Source: an uncultured Alistipes sp.
GTDB taxonomy: Bacteria > Bacteroidota > Bacteroidia > Bacteroidales > Rikenellaceae
NCBI GenBank assembly: GCA_934754975.1
Contig: CAKVKI010000009.1
Coordinates: forward strand, 1 to 22,902
DNA length: 22,902 bases
Direction: 5' to 3'
In this document: positions 15,353 through 22,902 of the stretch, in pieces
Position numbering within the stretch: the stretch's first letter is position 1
Layout of the letters: every line of letters starts with the position of its first letter
Notes under the pieces: generated by a model
Database searches by the model: none
Told to the model about the DNA's origin: nothing
Seen by the model: the letters and a program-made list of their open reading frames with translations, nothing else
Position numbers and translations under genes: made by a program

Positions 15353-18181
15353 ATGAAACGACTTTTACTGCCGCTCTTCGCCGTCCTCTGCGCGGCGTGC
15401 GCCCCCGCAAACCGTCCCGGCGGCCTGAAAGCCGACGGACAGACATCGCTGCCGGCCACCGACAGCCGGCAGCCGCGCCTGACATGGACGCTGCCCGAAA
15501 ACTCCGAAACCCCAGTCATGCAGACCGCCTATCACATACAGGCATCCTCCGCCGAAGATTTCCCGGCGCCCGATCTCTGGGACAGCGGCGAAGTCGCCGG
15601 TACGGAAACCGCCTGCATCTACGGGGGCGAATTCCCGGCTTTGGGCAATCCCGTTTTCTGGCGGGTCCGGGTCCGCACCTCCGACGGGAAAAAATCGGAA
15701 TGGTCGCAGACGGCCCGCTTCGAGAACGGACTGCTGACTCCGCAGGAGTGGACAGGACCGTGGATCGGCATGGACAGCACGGCCCGCGGCCACCGCGCCG
15801 CCTATCTGCGCGGCACCGTCCGGCTCGACAAACCCGTCGTCTCGGCGCGGGCCTATGTCTGCGCACCCGGCTGGTACAAACTCTTCGTAAACGGACACGA
15901 CGCGAGCCGGAACTGCGTCATGGGGCCGGCCCAAACCGACTACGAACTGCGCTGTCTCTACATTCCCGCGGACATCGGCGACTGGCTCGCCGACACGCAA
16001 AAACAGGAAGTCGAACTCGGCGTCATCCTCGGCGACGGCTGGTACGACCAATGGATCGCATGGGGCGGCGCGATGAGCTACGGCCAGCCCCGCCTGCGGG
16101 CGCAGTTCGTATTCAACCATCCCGACGGCACGCAGACCTCAGCGCCCGCCGACCTGACATGGCGGGCCGCGACGGGTCCGATCGGCGAAAACAACGTCTA
16201 CCGGGGCGAAGTCTACGACGCCCGGCAGGAGATTCCGCAGTGGGGCGCGAACGACTATGCGGAGTGGCAGGCGGTCGCGGAATACCCCGCACCGGGTCCC
16301 GCCGTCCGTCTCGAACCGCAGTGCATGCCACCCGAACGGCCCGTACGCGAAGTGGTCCCCGTCTGCGTGAAGCGAATTTCGGAACCCGACGGCGAACGGC
16401 CCTACCTCTACGATTTCGGGGAAAACCTGACTGGCTGGTGCCGCCTGCAACTGCGCGCCGCCGCGCCCGGCACGCGCATCCGCCTCGAATTCGCCGAGAA
16501 AATCAATCCCGACGGAACGCTTTTCCGCACCCCCGTCGGCAACGAGATCAACGGCACGGTGCAGGCCGACTACTACACCGCCAGGGGCGGCGCCCAAGAG
16601 ACGTGGGAACCCTGCTTCACGTTCCACGGATTCCAGTATGCGGCCCTCTACGTCGAATCGGGCGCGCTCCCCGAACCCCCTTCGGGCGAAACCCTCACGG
16701 CCGTCGTCGTCCACACCGACCTGCCGGAGACCGCCTCATTCGACTGTTCCGATCCCCAGCTCGTCCGGCTCCACCGAGCTGCAGGACGCACCCTGCTTGC
16801 CGGCATGCACGGGCTTCCGATGGACTGCCCGGTGCGCGAACGCTGCGGCTGGCTCGGCGACGGACACGCCATCGCCGGGGTCCTGCTGACACGTTACGAC
16901 GCCGCATCGTTCCTGCACAAATACGCCCGCGACATCGAAACCGGAGGCCGCCGCGCCACCGGCGAACCGCGCGTCGGTCCCGTTTACGGCACGGTCGTCC
17001 GCGAACCCAAACCGGCGGGCGTGCCCCACATGATCGCCCCCGGCAAACGGCTCTGCAACGCGGCATCGCCCGACTGGGGCAGCGCGCAGGTCTTCATTCC
17101 GTGGGAGATCTGCACCCAAACGGGCGACATGCGCATCCTGCAGGAATTTCTGGAACCGATGCGCACATGGGTCGGCTACCTCGGCTCGATCGCCGACCCC
17201 CGAACCGGACTGCTGGTTACGGGATTGGGTGACTGGTGTTCGCCCGCAATGCGGCGGGCCGCCGAGTCGGGAACGCCGTGGATCGGGAACGCCGAAATCC
17301 CGATCCTCACCTCGGGCATGTATATCCGCTGCTGCCGGATCCTGGCCCAGACCGAAGAACTCGTCGGCGATCCGTCCCGAAGCCGGCACTACCGGCAGCT
17401 GGCCGACTCGCTGAGCCGCAGGCTGACCGAGCGTTACTTCCTGCCGCCGCACGAGCGGGCCGAATACAGCCAGACGGCGCTCGCATTCGCCTATTACTAC
17501 TGCGATCCGACGCTTCTTCCGCGGGAAAAGATCGTCGAAAAACTCGTTGCCCTGTGCGACGAAGGCCGCTGCTTCGACGCGGGCATCTTCGGCGCCGCGC
17601 CGATGCTGCACGTACTCGCCGCCGAGGGTTACGGCGACGTCGCCCGCCGCCTGCTGACCAAGCCCGAATACCCCAGCTACCGCGCCATGCTCGACCTCGG
17701 GGCCACAACGCTCTGGGAACACTGGCCCGTGCAGGGCTTCGACGGCGGATACGAAGCCTACGACGGCTCGATGTCGCATCCCATGCACGCCGCATTCGAC
17801 GAGTGGCTTTACACGGGCGTGGCGGGACTCGCCGCCCGCCAGAGCGTCCGGGAACCGTGGACTTTCCGCTGGAACGATTTTCCGGGGCTGGACCGCGCAT
17901 CGGCCGCCCGCCGGATTCCCGAAGGACGGATTTTGAGCGAATGGCAGCGAGAGGGAAACAAAATCGTCTGGAAGGTCGAAATCCCTGCAGGCATCGAAGC
18001 GCAGGTCGTCATTCCGGCCCCGACCGATGAAATTCGTGAAGACGGCCGCCTCATTGCAGACCGGACCGAAGCCGGACGTATCCGGATTCTCCCCGCAACG
18101 TCCGAATCCGGCAAACAAAAACTCTCGGTCGGCTCGGGAAACTACAAATTCAGTTTCCCCGCACCGAAAACAAACTCATAA
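15353..18181 (+). CDS. GH78 alpha-L-rhamnosidase lipoprotein
   Basis: The 942-residue product starts at ATG 15353 with a probable lipoprotein signal (LLLPLFAVLCAAC, Cys16; the -3 position is Cys, so the lipobox is not perfect). Order: fibronectin III-like domain (about 25-125), rhamnosidase N-terminal sugar-binding domain (about 130-300, SARAYVCAPGWYKLFVNG), beta-sandwich with YLYDFGENLTGW, the (alpha/alpha)6 catalytic domain, and a C-terminal beta domain. DCPVRERCGWLGD supplies D491, E496 and D503, with the same spacing as D567, E572 and D579 of Bacillus RhaB. TTLWEHWP supplies E789, in the place of RhaB E841. A working inverting exo-rhamnosidase is expected. It lies 12 bp after the GH115-like gene and 17 bp before GH3, so co-transcription is likely. 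Confidence 0.95.
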   Translation: MKRLLLPLFAVLCAACAPANRPGGLKADGQTSLPATDSRQPRLTWTLPENSETPVMQTAYHIQASSAEDFPAPDLWDSGEVAGTETACIYGGEFPALGNPVFWRVRVRTSDGKKSEWSQTARFENGLLTPQEWTGPWIGMDSTARGHRAAYLRGTVRLDKPVVSARAYVCAPGWYKLFVNGHDASRNCVMGPAQTDYELRCLYIPADIGDWLADTQKQEVELGVILGDGWYDQWIAWGGAMSYGQPRLRAQFVFNHPDGTQTSAPADLTWRAATGPIGENNVYRGEVYDARQEIPQWGANDYAEWQAVAEYPAPGPAVRLEPQCMPPERPVREVVPVCVKRISEPDGERPYLYDFGENLTGWCRLQLRAAAPGTRIRLEFAEKINPDGTLFRTPVGNEINGTVQADYYTARGGAQETWEPCFTFHGFQYAALYVESGALPEPPSGETLTAVVVHTDLPETASFDCSDPQLVRLHRAAGRTLLAGMHGLPMDCPVRERCGWLGDGHAIAGVLLTRYDAASFLHKYARDIETGGRRATGEPRVGPVYGTVVREPKPAGVPHMIAPGKRLCNAASPDWGSAQVFIPWEICTQTGDMRILQEFLEPMRTWVGYLGSIADPRTGLLVTGLGDWCSPAMRRAAESGTPWIGNAEIPILTSGMYIRCCRILAQTEELVGDPSRSRHYRQLADSLSRRLTERYFLPPHERAEYSQTALAFAYYYCDPTLLPREKIVEKLVALCDEGRCFDAGIFGAAPMLHVLAAEGYGDVARRLLTKPEYPSYRAMLDLGATTLWEHWPVQGFDGGYEAYDGSMSHPMHAAFDEWLYTGVAGLAARQSVREPWTFRWNDFPGLDRASAARRIPEGRILSEWQREGNKIVWKVEIPAGIEAQVVIPAPTDEIREDGRLIADRTEAGRIRILPATSESGKQKLSVGSGNYKFSFPAPKTNS

Positions 18182-18198
18182 TCCGAAAATACCGCACG

Positions 18199-20697
18199 AT
18201 GAACCGAATCAAACTATTCGCCGGCATCCTGCTCTGCCTCTCCGTACTGCGCACCACGGCGGGCACCGGGAGCGATCCGGCATCCGAACGTAAAATCGAC
18301 AGCCTGCTGCGGCTGATGACCCTCGAAGAGAAGGTCGCCCTGTGCGCCGGGGCCGCGCCCCGCATGGCGTTTCAGGGCGTTCCACGGCTCGGCATCCCCG
18401 AAGTGCAGTGCTGCGACGGTCCCCGCGGACCCAACATCGGCGGCCCTGCCACGGCATTTCCGTCGGGAATCGCATGGGGTGCGGCGTGGAACCCCGCACT
18501 GGCCGAAAAGGCCGGCGAAGCGATGGGCCGCGAGACCCGGGCCATCGGCCGGGGCGTCCTGCTGGGTCCGGCCAACAACATCCTGCGCGATCCGCTGTGC
18601 GGCCGCTTCTTCGAATACTACACCGAAGACCCTTACCTGAACAGCCGCATCACGGCCGCCGCCGTGAAGGGCATCCAGCGCGAAAAGGTCGCCGCCTGCC
18701 TCAAGCATTACGCCTGCAACAACCGCGAGAACAACCGCAACTTCTACATGTCCGCGGTCGGCGACCGCGCCCTGCATGAAATCTACCTCCCGGCCTATGA
18801 AGCGGCCGTCGGCGAAGGCGGACTGTGGAGCGTCATGACCGCGGCAAACGGCGTGAACGGCGAGTTCGTGAGCGACAGCCGCCGCCTGCTGACCGACATC
18901 CTCAAAGAGGAGTGGGGATTCGACGGATTCGTCATCACCGACTGGCTCCAAACCCGCTCGACCGAAAAAGCGGCGCTGGCGGGACTCGACGTTTCGATGC
19001 CGGGCGGCGAGGAGTGCGGCTTCGGGCGGCCCCTGCTCGACGCGGTCCGCGAAGGCCGCGTACCCGAAAGCGTCATCGACGACAAGGTGCGCCGCATCCT
19101 GCGCATCTACGGCCGCATCGGCGCACTCGACGGCCGTAACGTCTCCGCCGGGGCAGCGATCAACACCCCGGAACATCAGGCCACGGCCCTGCAGCTGGCC
19201 GAGGAGGGTATCGTGCTGCTCCGCAACGAGGGCGGCATGCTGCCGCTGCGCCGGGGGATGAAAATCCTCGTCACGGGTCCCAATGCCGACAAACGGTTCT
19301 GCCTGCCCGGCATGGGCGGCAGTTCGGGCATCGAATCGCCCTATGAGGTGACCGTTCTCGACGGCCTGCGTAATTTAACAGGCAACGCCGAGGTCAGCTA
19401 TTTCCCCACCGAACAGCTCGGCGGCTTCTCGCTCATCCCCGCCGAGGCGGTCCACAGCGACCCGTACGGCCGCGAACCGGGCTGGAAGACGACCTACGCG
19501 GGAGCAGAACGGACGCTGGTCCGCACCGAACCGCAGATCGACTTCATGTGGGAGATGAAATCCCCCGACAGGACGATTCCCGCCGAGTCGTTCTCGGCGA
19601 ATTTTCAGGGCTGGATCACCCCGCCCGCCAGCGGCGTCTACACGCTGCGGCTAACCGTCGGCGGCTGGTGCGCGATCTTCCCCGAGGGTTGCTACGGCGC
19701 CCCGACGATCGTGGCCGACGATTCGCGCGAGGGCGAACGCACCGTCACCGCGACGATCCGGCTGCAAAAGGACAAACCTTGTTTCTTCTGCGTCAATTAC
19801 TCGAAAAACCGCGAATGCGACGCTTCGGTGCGGCTCGAATGGAAACTACCCGAATCACCGGAATCGGCCGGGGAACTGGCGCGGCTCGACGCGGCCGCAA
19901 AAGAGGCCGATGCGGTGATCTTCGTCGGTGGGCTGGACCACAGCCTCGACACCGAGGGCCGCGACCGCATGACAATGGAGTTTCCGCAGGATCAGGAACG
20001 CCTGATCGCGCGTCTGGCCGCGATCAATCCCCGCACGGCAGTGGTCCTGATCAACGGCTCGCCGATGGAGCTGGGCGGCTGGATCGACAAGGTTCCGGCC
20101 GTCGTCGAAGCATGGTATCCCGGCATGGAGGGCGGCACGGCCGTCGCCGGGATCCTCTACGGCGAAACCGATCCTTCGGGCCGCCTGCCGTTCACATGGC
20201 CCAAAAAACTCGAAGACTCGCCGTCGCACCGGCTGGCCACGCAGGACCTCGACACCGTAAATTACGAAGAAGAGCTGATGGTGGGCTACCGCTATTTCGA
20301 CACGCAGGAGGTCGAACCGCAGTTCCCGTTCGGTTACGGACTCAGCTACACGACGTTCCGCTACGGCAGACTGCATGTTTCAAAGAAGGACGGCACCGTC
20401 CGCGGCCGTATCGAAATCCGCAACACCGGGGAGCGCGACGGCTCGCAGACCGTGCAGATTTACGTGCGGCCCGAACGCCCCTCCGTCATGCGCCCCGTAC
20501 ACGAACTGAAAGCTTTCGAAAAGCTGTTCCTCCGGGCCGGGGAACGCCGCACGGTGGAGTTCACCCTCCCGGCGCGGGCATTCTCCTATTACTCCGAAAC
20601 CGAAGGCCGCTGGGTCGAAGACCCCGGACCCTACACCGTCGAAGCCGCCGCATCGAGCCGCGATATCCGCTCGACCGCGCAGATCGACATAAAATAG
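18199..20697 (+). CDS. GH3 beta-glycosidase with inserted PA14 domain
   Basis: The 832-residue protein starts at ATG 18199 with a type I signal peptide (MNRIKLFAGILLCLSVLRTTAG). The N-terminal GH3 barrel contains LMTLEEKVAL, DGPRGPN, CLKHYACNNRENNRN and the nucleophile D248 in FVITDW. The alpha/beta sandwich domain is split by a PA14 module (about 440-550, with GWITPPASGVYTLRL), as in some yeast and Bacteroidota beta-glucosidases. E586 in SLDTEGRDRM is the expected acid/base. A fibronectin III-like domain (GSQTVQIYVRPERPS) ends the protein. GH3 enzymes of this layout remove terminal beta-glucose or beta-xylose from oligosaccharides; the substrate here is not determined. It probably acts in the periplasm on products of its neighbours and is the last gene of the second unit. 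Confidence 0.94.
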   Translation: MNRIKLFAGILLCLSVLRTTAGTGSDPASERKIDSLLRLMTLEEKVALCAGAAPRMAFQGVPRLGIPEVQCCDGPRGPNIGGPATAFPSGIAWGAAWNPALAEKAGEAMGRETRAIGRGVLLGPANNILRDPLCGRFFEYYTEDPYLNSRITAAAVKGIQREKVAACLKHYACNNRENNRNFYMSAVGDRALHEIYLPAYEAAVGEGGLWSVMTAANGVNGEFVSDSRRLLTDILKEEWGFDGFVITDWLQTRSTEKAALAGLDVSMPGGEECGFGRPLLDAVREGRVPESVIDDKVRRILRIYGRIGALDGRNVSAGAAINTPEHQATALQLAEEGIVLLRNEGGMLPLRRGMKILVTGPNADKRFCLPGMGGSSGIESPYEVTVLDGLRNLTGNAEVSYFPTEQLGGFSLIPAEAVHSDPYGREPGWKTTYAGAERTLVRTEPQIDFMWEMKSPDRTIPAESFSANFQGWITPPASGVYTLRLTVGGWCAIFPEGCYGAPTIVADDSREGERTVTATIRLQKDKPCFFCVNYSKNRECDASVRLEWKLPESPESAGELARLDAAAKEADAVIFVGGLDHSLDTEGRDRMTMEFPQDQERLIARLAAINPRTAVVLINGSPMELGGWIDKVPAVVEAWYPGMEGGTAVAGILYGETDPSGRLPFTWPKKLEDSPSHRLATQDLDTVNYEEELMVGYRYFDTQEVEPQFPFGYGLSYTTFRYGRLHVSKKDGTVRGRIEIRNTGERDGSQTVQIYVRPERPSVMRPVHELKAFEKLFLRAGERRTVEFTLPARAFSYYSETEGRWVEDPGPYTVEAAASSRDIRSTAQIDIK

Positions 20698-21038
20698 CCC
20701 TCCGATGAGAACACGGCCGCTGCTCCCGCCCCGGCCGCCGGCGCATCGCGGCTCGAAGAGTTTACCGCGCCCGGCGGCAACGCCCGGCCCCGGCATCACC
20801 GGATCAACGGCAACGTATCGAAGCGGGTGTCCGGCACGGTTCCGGCAAAACAGCCGCCAAAATACGGTACGGCGGTCGCCTTCAGCCCCGCAAAGTCAGT
20901 CTCCGGTCCCGTGCCGCCCGGCCGCAGTCTGCGCCGCCGGAGTAATAAACAGGCGGCAGAGCATCAGAATCCCCCGGCCCGGCAGTACATGCCGATGCCG
21001 GGGGATTCCGGTTATTGGGTTCGCATTCCGTACTCCCG
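20698..21038. other. Intergenic region between convergent genes
   Basis: This 341-bp stretch separates the GH3 stop from the stop of the - strand regulator. The GH3 frame happens to stay open past its TAG to 21066, and an ATG at 20705 opens another frame, but neither encodes anything recognisable and the translations are Pro/Arg/Ala-rich. Apart from the hairpin at 20967-21008 I see no RNA gene, promoter or repeat. Confidence 0.6.
20967..21008. terminator. Nested hairpin between convergent genes, possible bidirectional terminator
   Basis: GAATCCCCCGGC (20967-20978) pairs perfectly with GCCGGGGGATTC (20997-21008). Inside, CGGCA (20980-20984) pairs with TGCCG (20990-20994) around the loop GTACA. 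It lies between the two convergent stop codons. Neither side has a real T tract, so it may act as a transcript-end or barrier structure rather than a classical intrinsic terminator. Confidence 0.6.
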
Positions 21039-22902
21039 TCAGAAGTTTTTGAACGGCTGGGGATAATCGCACCCGAAGGTCTTTTTGTATTCGGCCGCGA
21101 AGGTCTGGTAGCTGATGCGCGCCTGGTCGTGCTGTTTGAGTTTGTGCAGGGCCTTGACCTGGAACGCCAGCGCCTCGTCGTTGAGCGGGTCGATGTCGAA
21201 TACGATTCCGGCCAGCCGGAGGGTCGCCGGATACTCCTCCGCCGCGAACGATTTTTCCATTTCCAGCTGCAGCACCGGCTCCAGCGTCCGCTCCATCTGC
21301 TCCTTAAAGGAATCGAACAGCGGCTGGTCCGAACCTTTCAGGAATTTGCCCCGGCCCAGAATCCGGATCAGCTCGTCGCGGCTGCCGTCGGCTTCGCCCG
21401 ATGAAATAATCTCGCAACACCGCGTGTAATCGCAGTAGAACGGTTCGCTCTGCACCAGTTTGAAACAGCCCTTGCTGTGGATCAGCTCGATGCCGTCCAT
21501 CTCGCCCAATATCTTGCGCAGGTGGTTGATCGTCACGCCGCGGGAGTTCTTCACCTTGTCCTCGGGTTTGTCGGGCCACAGCAGGCTGCTCAGCCGCTGG
21601 GACGAGATACCCTCCTCGGCGCTGTGCTGGAGAATCAGGCAGAAAGTCTGCCTGAGCCGGACGCTGAACAGGTAGGTTATGTCCCGGTTGTGGCGGTCGC
21701 GCACCGTGAAGTCCCCGAAAAGGCTGATCGAATCGGGCCGCGCCGTACTGTCGCGGTCCTGCGCGGCGTCGGGATAAAGGATGCCGTCCCTGTCGTCGCC
21801 GTATCCGCGCCGGAGCCTGCGCAGCGCCACGAATCCGGCTCCGAAAGCGAGCAGGCACCCCAGCAGGACCAGTGCGTATTTCAGGTTCCGGGCCCGCGTT
21901 CCGGGCCAGTCCGCCAGGTCTTCGGCCGTGATCGGCGGAAAGGCCAGCGCATAGACCTTCATATCGGAAACGATGTCGTCGTCGAACTCCTGCACGGTCG
22001 CGAACAGGTCGTTGAGCTGGTCGTCGTAATAGAGGTTGGCGTTGGTCGTGATTTTGTCCGAATGGATCGGGATCGAGTCGCCCAGGATCTCATAGCTCCC
22101 GTCGGCGATCGAAAAGCGGTAGAGCCGCAGGAACGAATCGGAGCGGCTTTCGGGATAGCAGAGCGTATAGAAACACTTGTCGTCGGGGATCACCATGCCC
22201 CTGACCGGCACGACGTTGCCTTTGTCCCAGGGAATCTCCCAGAGTTTGGTGATGCGCTTCGTGGTCAGGTCTACGCGGTGCAGGTCGTAGAAATAGTAGC
22301 GCCCGACGACCTGTTCGCCCGACTCGTTGCCCATGCCGCCGAACACATAGACCGAATTGTTCTCCTTCAGGTAGCCCACCGACGAAAAGTAGCGGGGACA
22401 GAGCGTGTCGCCCGTAAAGCCGCCGAGCGTCCGCCACGTCCCGTCATGCAGGTCGAAGGTGTGGAAATTCCGGCTGTAGTGCATGTTGCCGAACCCGCCG
22501 AAGATGGTGTACTGCTCCAGTTCCGGATCGTAATAGGCGCCGTGGTGGTGCAGCTGCGTAGGCAGCAGTTCGGTACACTCCGGACACCAGCTGTAGTCGG
22601 CTAGGTCGAGTCCGGCGACGGTCGGAGCCGGCAGGGGGGGGGAATTTTCCGAATAGACCTCGTAAGCATACAGTCTGCCGCGTTTGGCATCGACGAAATT
22701 CGTTCCCAGCGTAAGCTCCACGGGGCATCTTCCGCAGAAAGCGTGCGCCGCAGTCTCCCCGGACTTGACGTCATAAACGAAAATCGAGTCCCGGTTGAAG
22801 TAATAGATCTCCTTCCGTTCGGGATTGTAATTGGCCCCGGCGACGGTCTGCGACGCGAACGCGGCCCGGAAGCGCCAGTGATAGGCATCGTTGATCAGCC
22901 AT
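21039..22902 (-). CDS. Transmembrane Kelch sensor with SARP-like winged-helix/BTAD output, 5'-truncated
   Basis: The frame is open to the window end, giving 620 visible residues; a GTG at 22721 is internal and not the start. Visible residues 1 to about 335 are Kelch-type propeller blades (EIYYFNRDSIFVYDVKSGE, QYTIFGGFGNMHY, SVYVFGGMGNESG). One membrane helix follows (about 338-360, YALVLLGCLLAFGAGFVAL) with a positive flank RRLRRG on the cytoplasmic side. Residues about 390-480 resemble an OmpR/SARP winged helix (ISLFGDFTV, RLSSLLWPDK, VTINHLRKIL), and about 485-620 a helical BTAD/TPR-like domain. The inferred role is a one-component membrane regulator that senses an extracytoplasmic ligand. 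CxxC pairs occur at C56/C59 and C106/C109. It converges on the glycosidase cluster and may regulate it, but its promoter and partner genes are outside the window. Confidence 0.85.
   Translation of the reverse strand, partial: WLINDAYHWRFRAAFASQTVAGANYNPERKEIYYFNRDSIFVYDVKSGETAAHAFCGRCPVELTLGTNFVDAKRGRLYAYEVYSENSPPLPAPTVAGLDLADYSWCPECTELLPTQLHHHGAYYDPELEQYTIFGGFGNMHYSRNFHTFDLHDGTWRTLGGFTGDTLCPRYFSSVGYLKENNSVYVFGGMGNESGEQVVGRYYFYDLHRVDLTTKRITKLWEIPWDKGNVVPVRGMVIPDDKCFYTLCYPESRSDSFLRLYRFSIADGSYEILGDSIPIHSDKITTNANLYYDDQLNDLFATVQEFDDDIVSDMKVYALAFPPITAEDLADWPGTRARNLKYALVLLGCLLAFGAGFVALRRLRRGYGDDRDGILYPDAAQDRDSTARPDSISLFGDFTVRDRHNRDITYLFSVRLRQTFCLILQHSAEEGISSQRLSSLLWPDKPEDKVKNSRGVTINHLRKILGEMDGIELIHSKGCFKLVQSEPFYCDYTRCCEIISSGEADGSRDELIRILGRGKFLKGSDQPLFDSFKEQMERTLEPVLQLEMEKSFAAEEYPATLRLAGIVFDIDPLNDEALAFQVKALHKLKQHDQARISYQTFAAEYKKTFGCDYPQPFKNF
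22634..22642. repeat. G9 homopolymer tract inside the Kelch regulator gene
   Basis: Nine consecutive G on the + strand (C9 on the coding strand) encode the Ser-Pro-Pro-Leu stretch in the Kelch domain. The frame is intact on both sides, since blade motifs continue across it. Such a tract can slip during replication or sequencing. Confidence 0.9.

Noticed and set aside
13498..17232. An open + strand frame of about 1240 codons crossing the GH115-like and GH78 genes.
   Set aside because: It is an alternative frame of two well-supported genes, and its Arg/Pro-rich translation lacks domain motifs.
20698..21066. Continuation of the GH3 frame past its TAG, or a small gene from ATG 20705.
   Set aside because: The GH3 protein already ends at a normal fibronectin III-like boundary. 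The downstream translation is low-complexity, crosses the hairpin and overlaps the end of the - strand regulator gene.
22601..22888. A separate small - strand ORF upstream of the regulator.
   Set aside because: It is the wrong frame. The regulator's own frame is open through this stretch to the window end and encodes Kelch motifs.

Overview
The window is a GC-rich stretch of a Bacteroidota genome. I would guess a Rikenellaceae/Alistipes-like gut commensal. The reasons are the gene content (GH106, GH78, GH115 and GH3 exported enzymes and lipoproteins in one dense run), the near absence of Shine-Dalgarno sequences, a TAxxTTTG-type promoter element, and a membrane-anchored Kelch regulator with a SARP-like output domain. 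The genus is an inference; phylum and lifestyle are better supported.

Layout. Positions 2-20697 hold nine genes, all on the + strand and almost all for exported carbohydrate-active proteins: (1) a 5'-truncated DUF5722 protein; (2) a complete tandem paralogue of it; (3) a GH106-like lipoprotein gene split by one in-frame TAA; (4) an esterase fused to a beta-propeller; (5) a GH106 alpha-L-rhamnosidase lipoprotein; (6) a small trehalase-like (alpha/alpha)6 glycosidase; (7) a compact GH115-like protein; (8) a GH78 alpha-L-rhamnosidase; (9) a GH3 enzyme with an inserted PA14 domain. Genes 1-6 are spaced by 5-30 bp and look like one transcript ending at a strong intrinsic terminator (12973-13007). 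A promoter region with a candidate operator follows, and genes 7-9 form a second unit. A convergent gap with a long nested hairpin (20967-21008) separates this from the - strand gene at 21039-22902. That gene is cut by the window end and encodes a Kelch-propeller / transmembrane / winged-helix / BTAD-like regulator.

How the parts may work together (inference). Three rhamnosidase-type proteins (GH78, GH106, GH106-like), a GH115 alpha-glucuronidase-like protein, a GH3 exo-beta-glycosidase, an esterase and two uncharacterised probable glycosidases suggest stepwise removal of ester groups, rhamnose and uronic acid from a branched acidic rhamnose-containing glycan. Candidates are pectin side chains, an arabinogalactan or gum, or a bacterial or algal polysaccharide. 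No SusC/SusD pair or sugar transporter is in the window, so uptake genes, if present, lie outside. The Kelch regulator may be the sensor of the locus, but this is only positional.

No tRNA, rRNA, CRISPR array, insertion sequence or integrase was seen. The least described components are the DUF5722 pair, the esterase-propeller fusion, the divergent GH115 protein and the transmembrane Kelch regulator with paired CxxC motifs.
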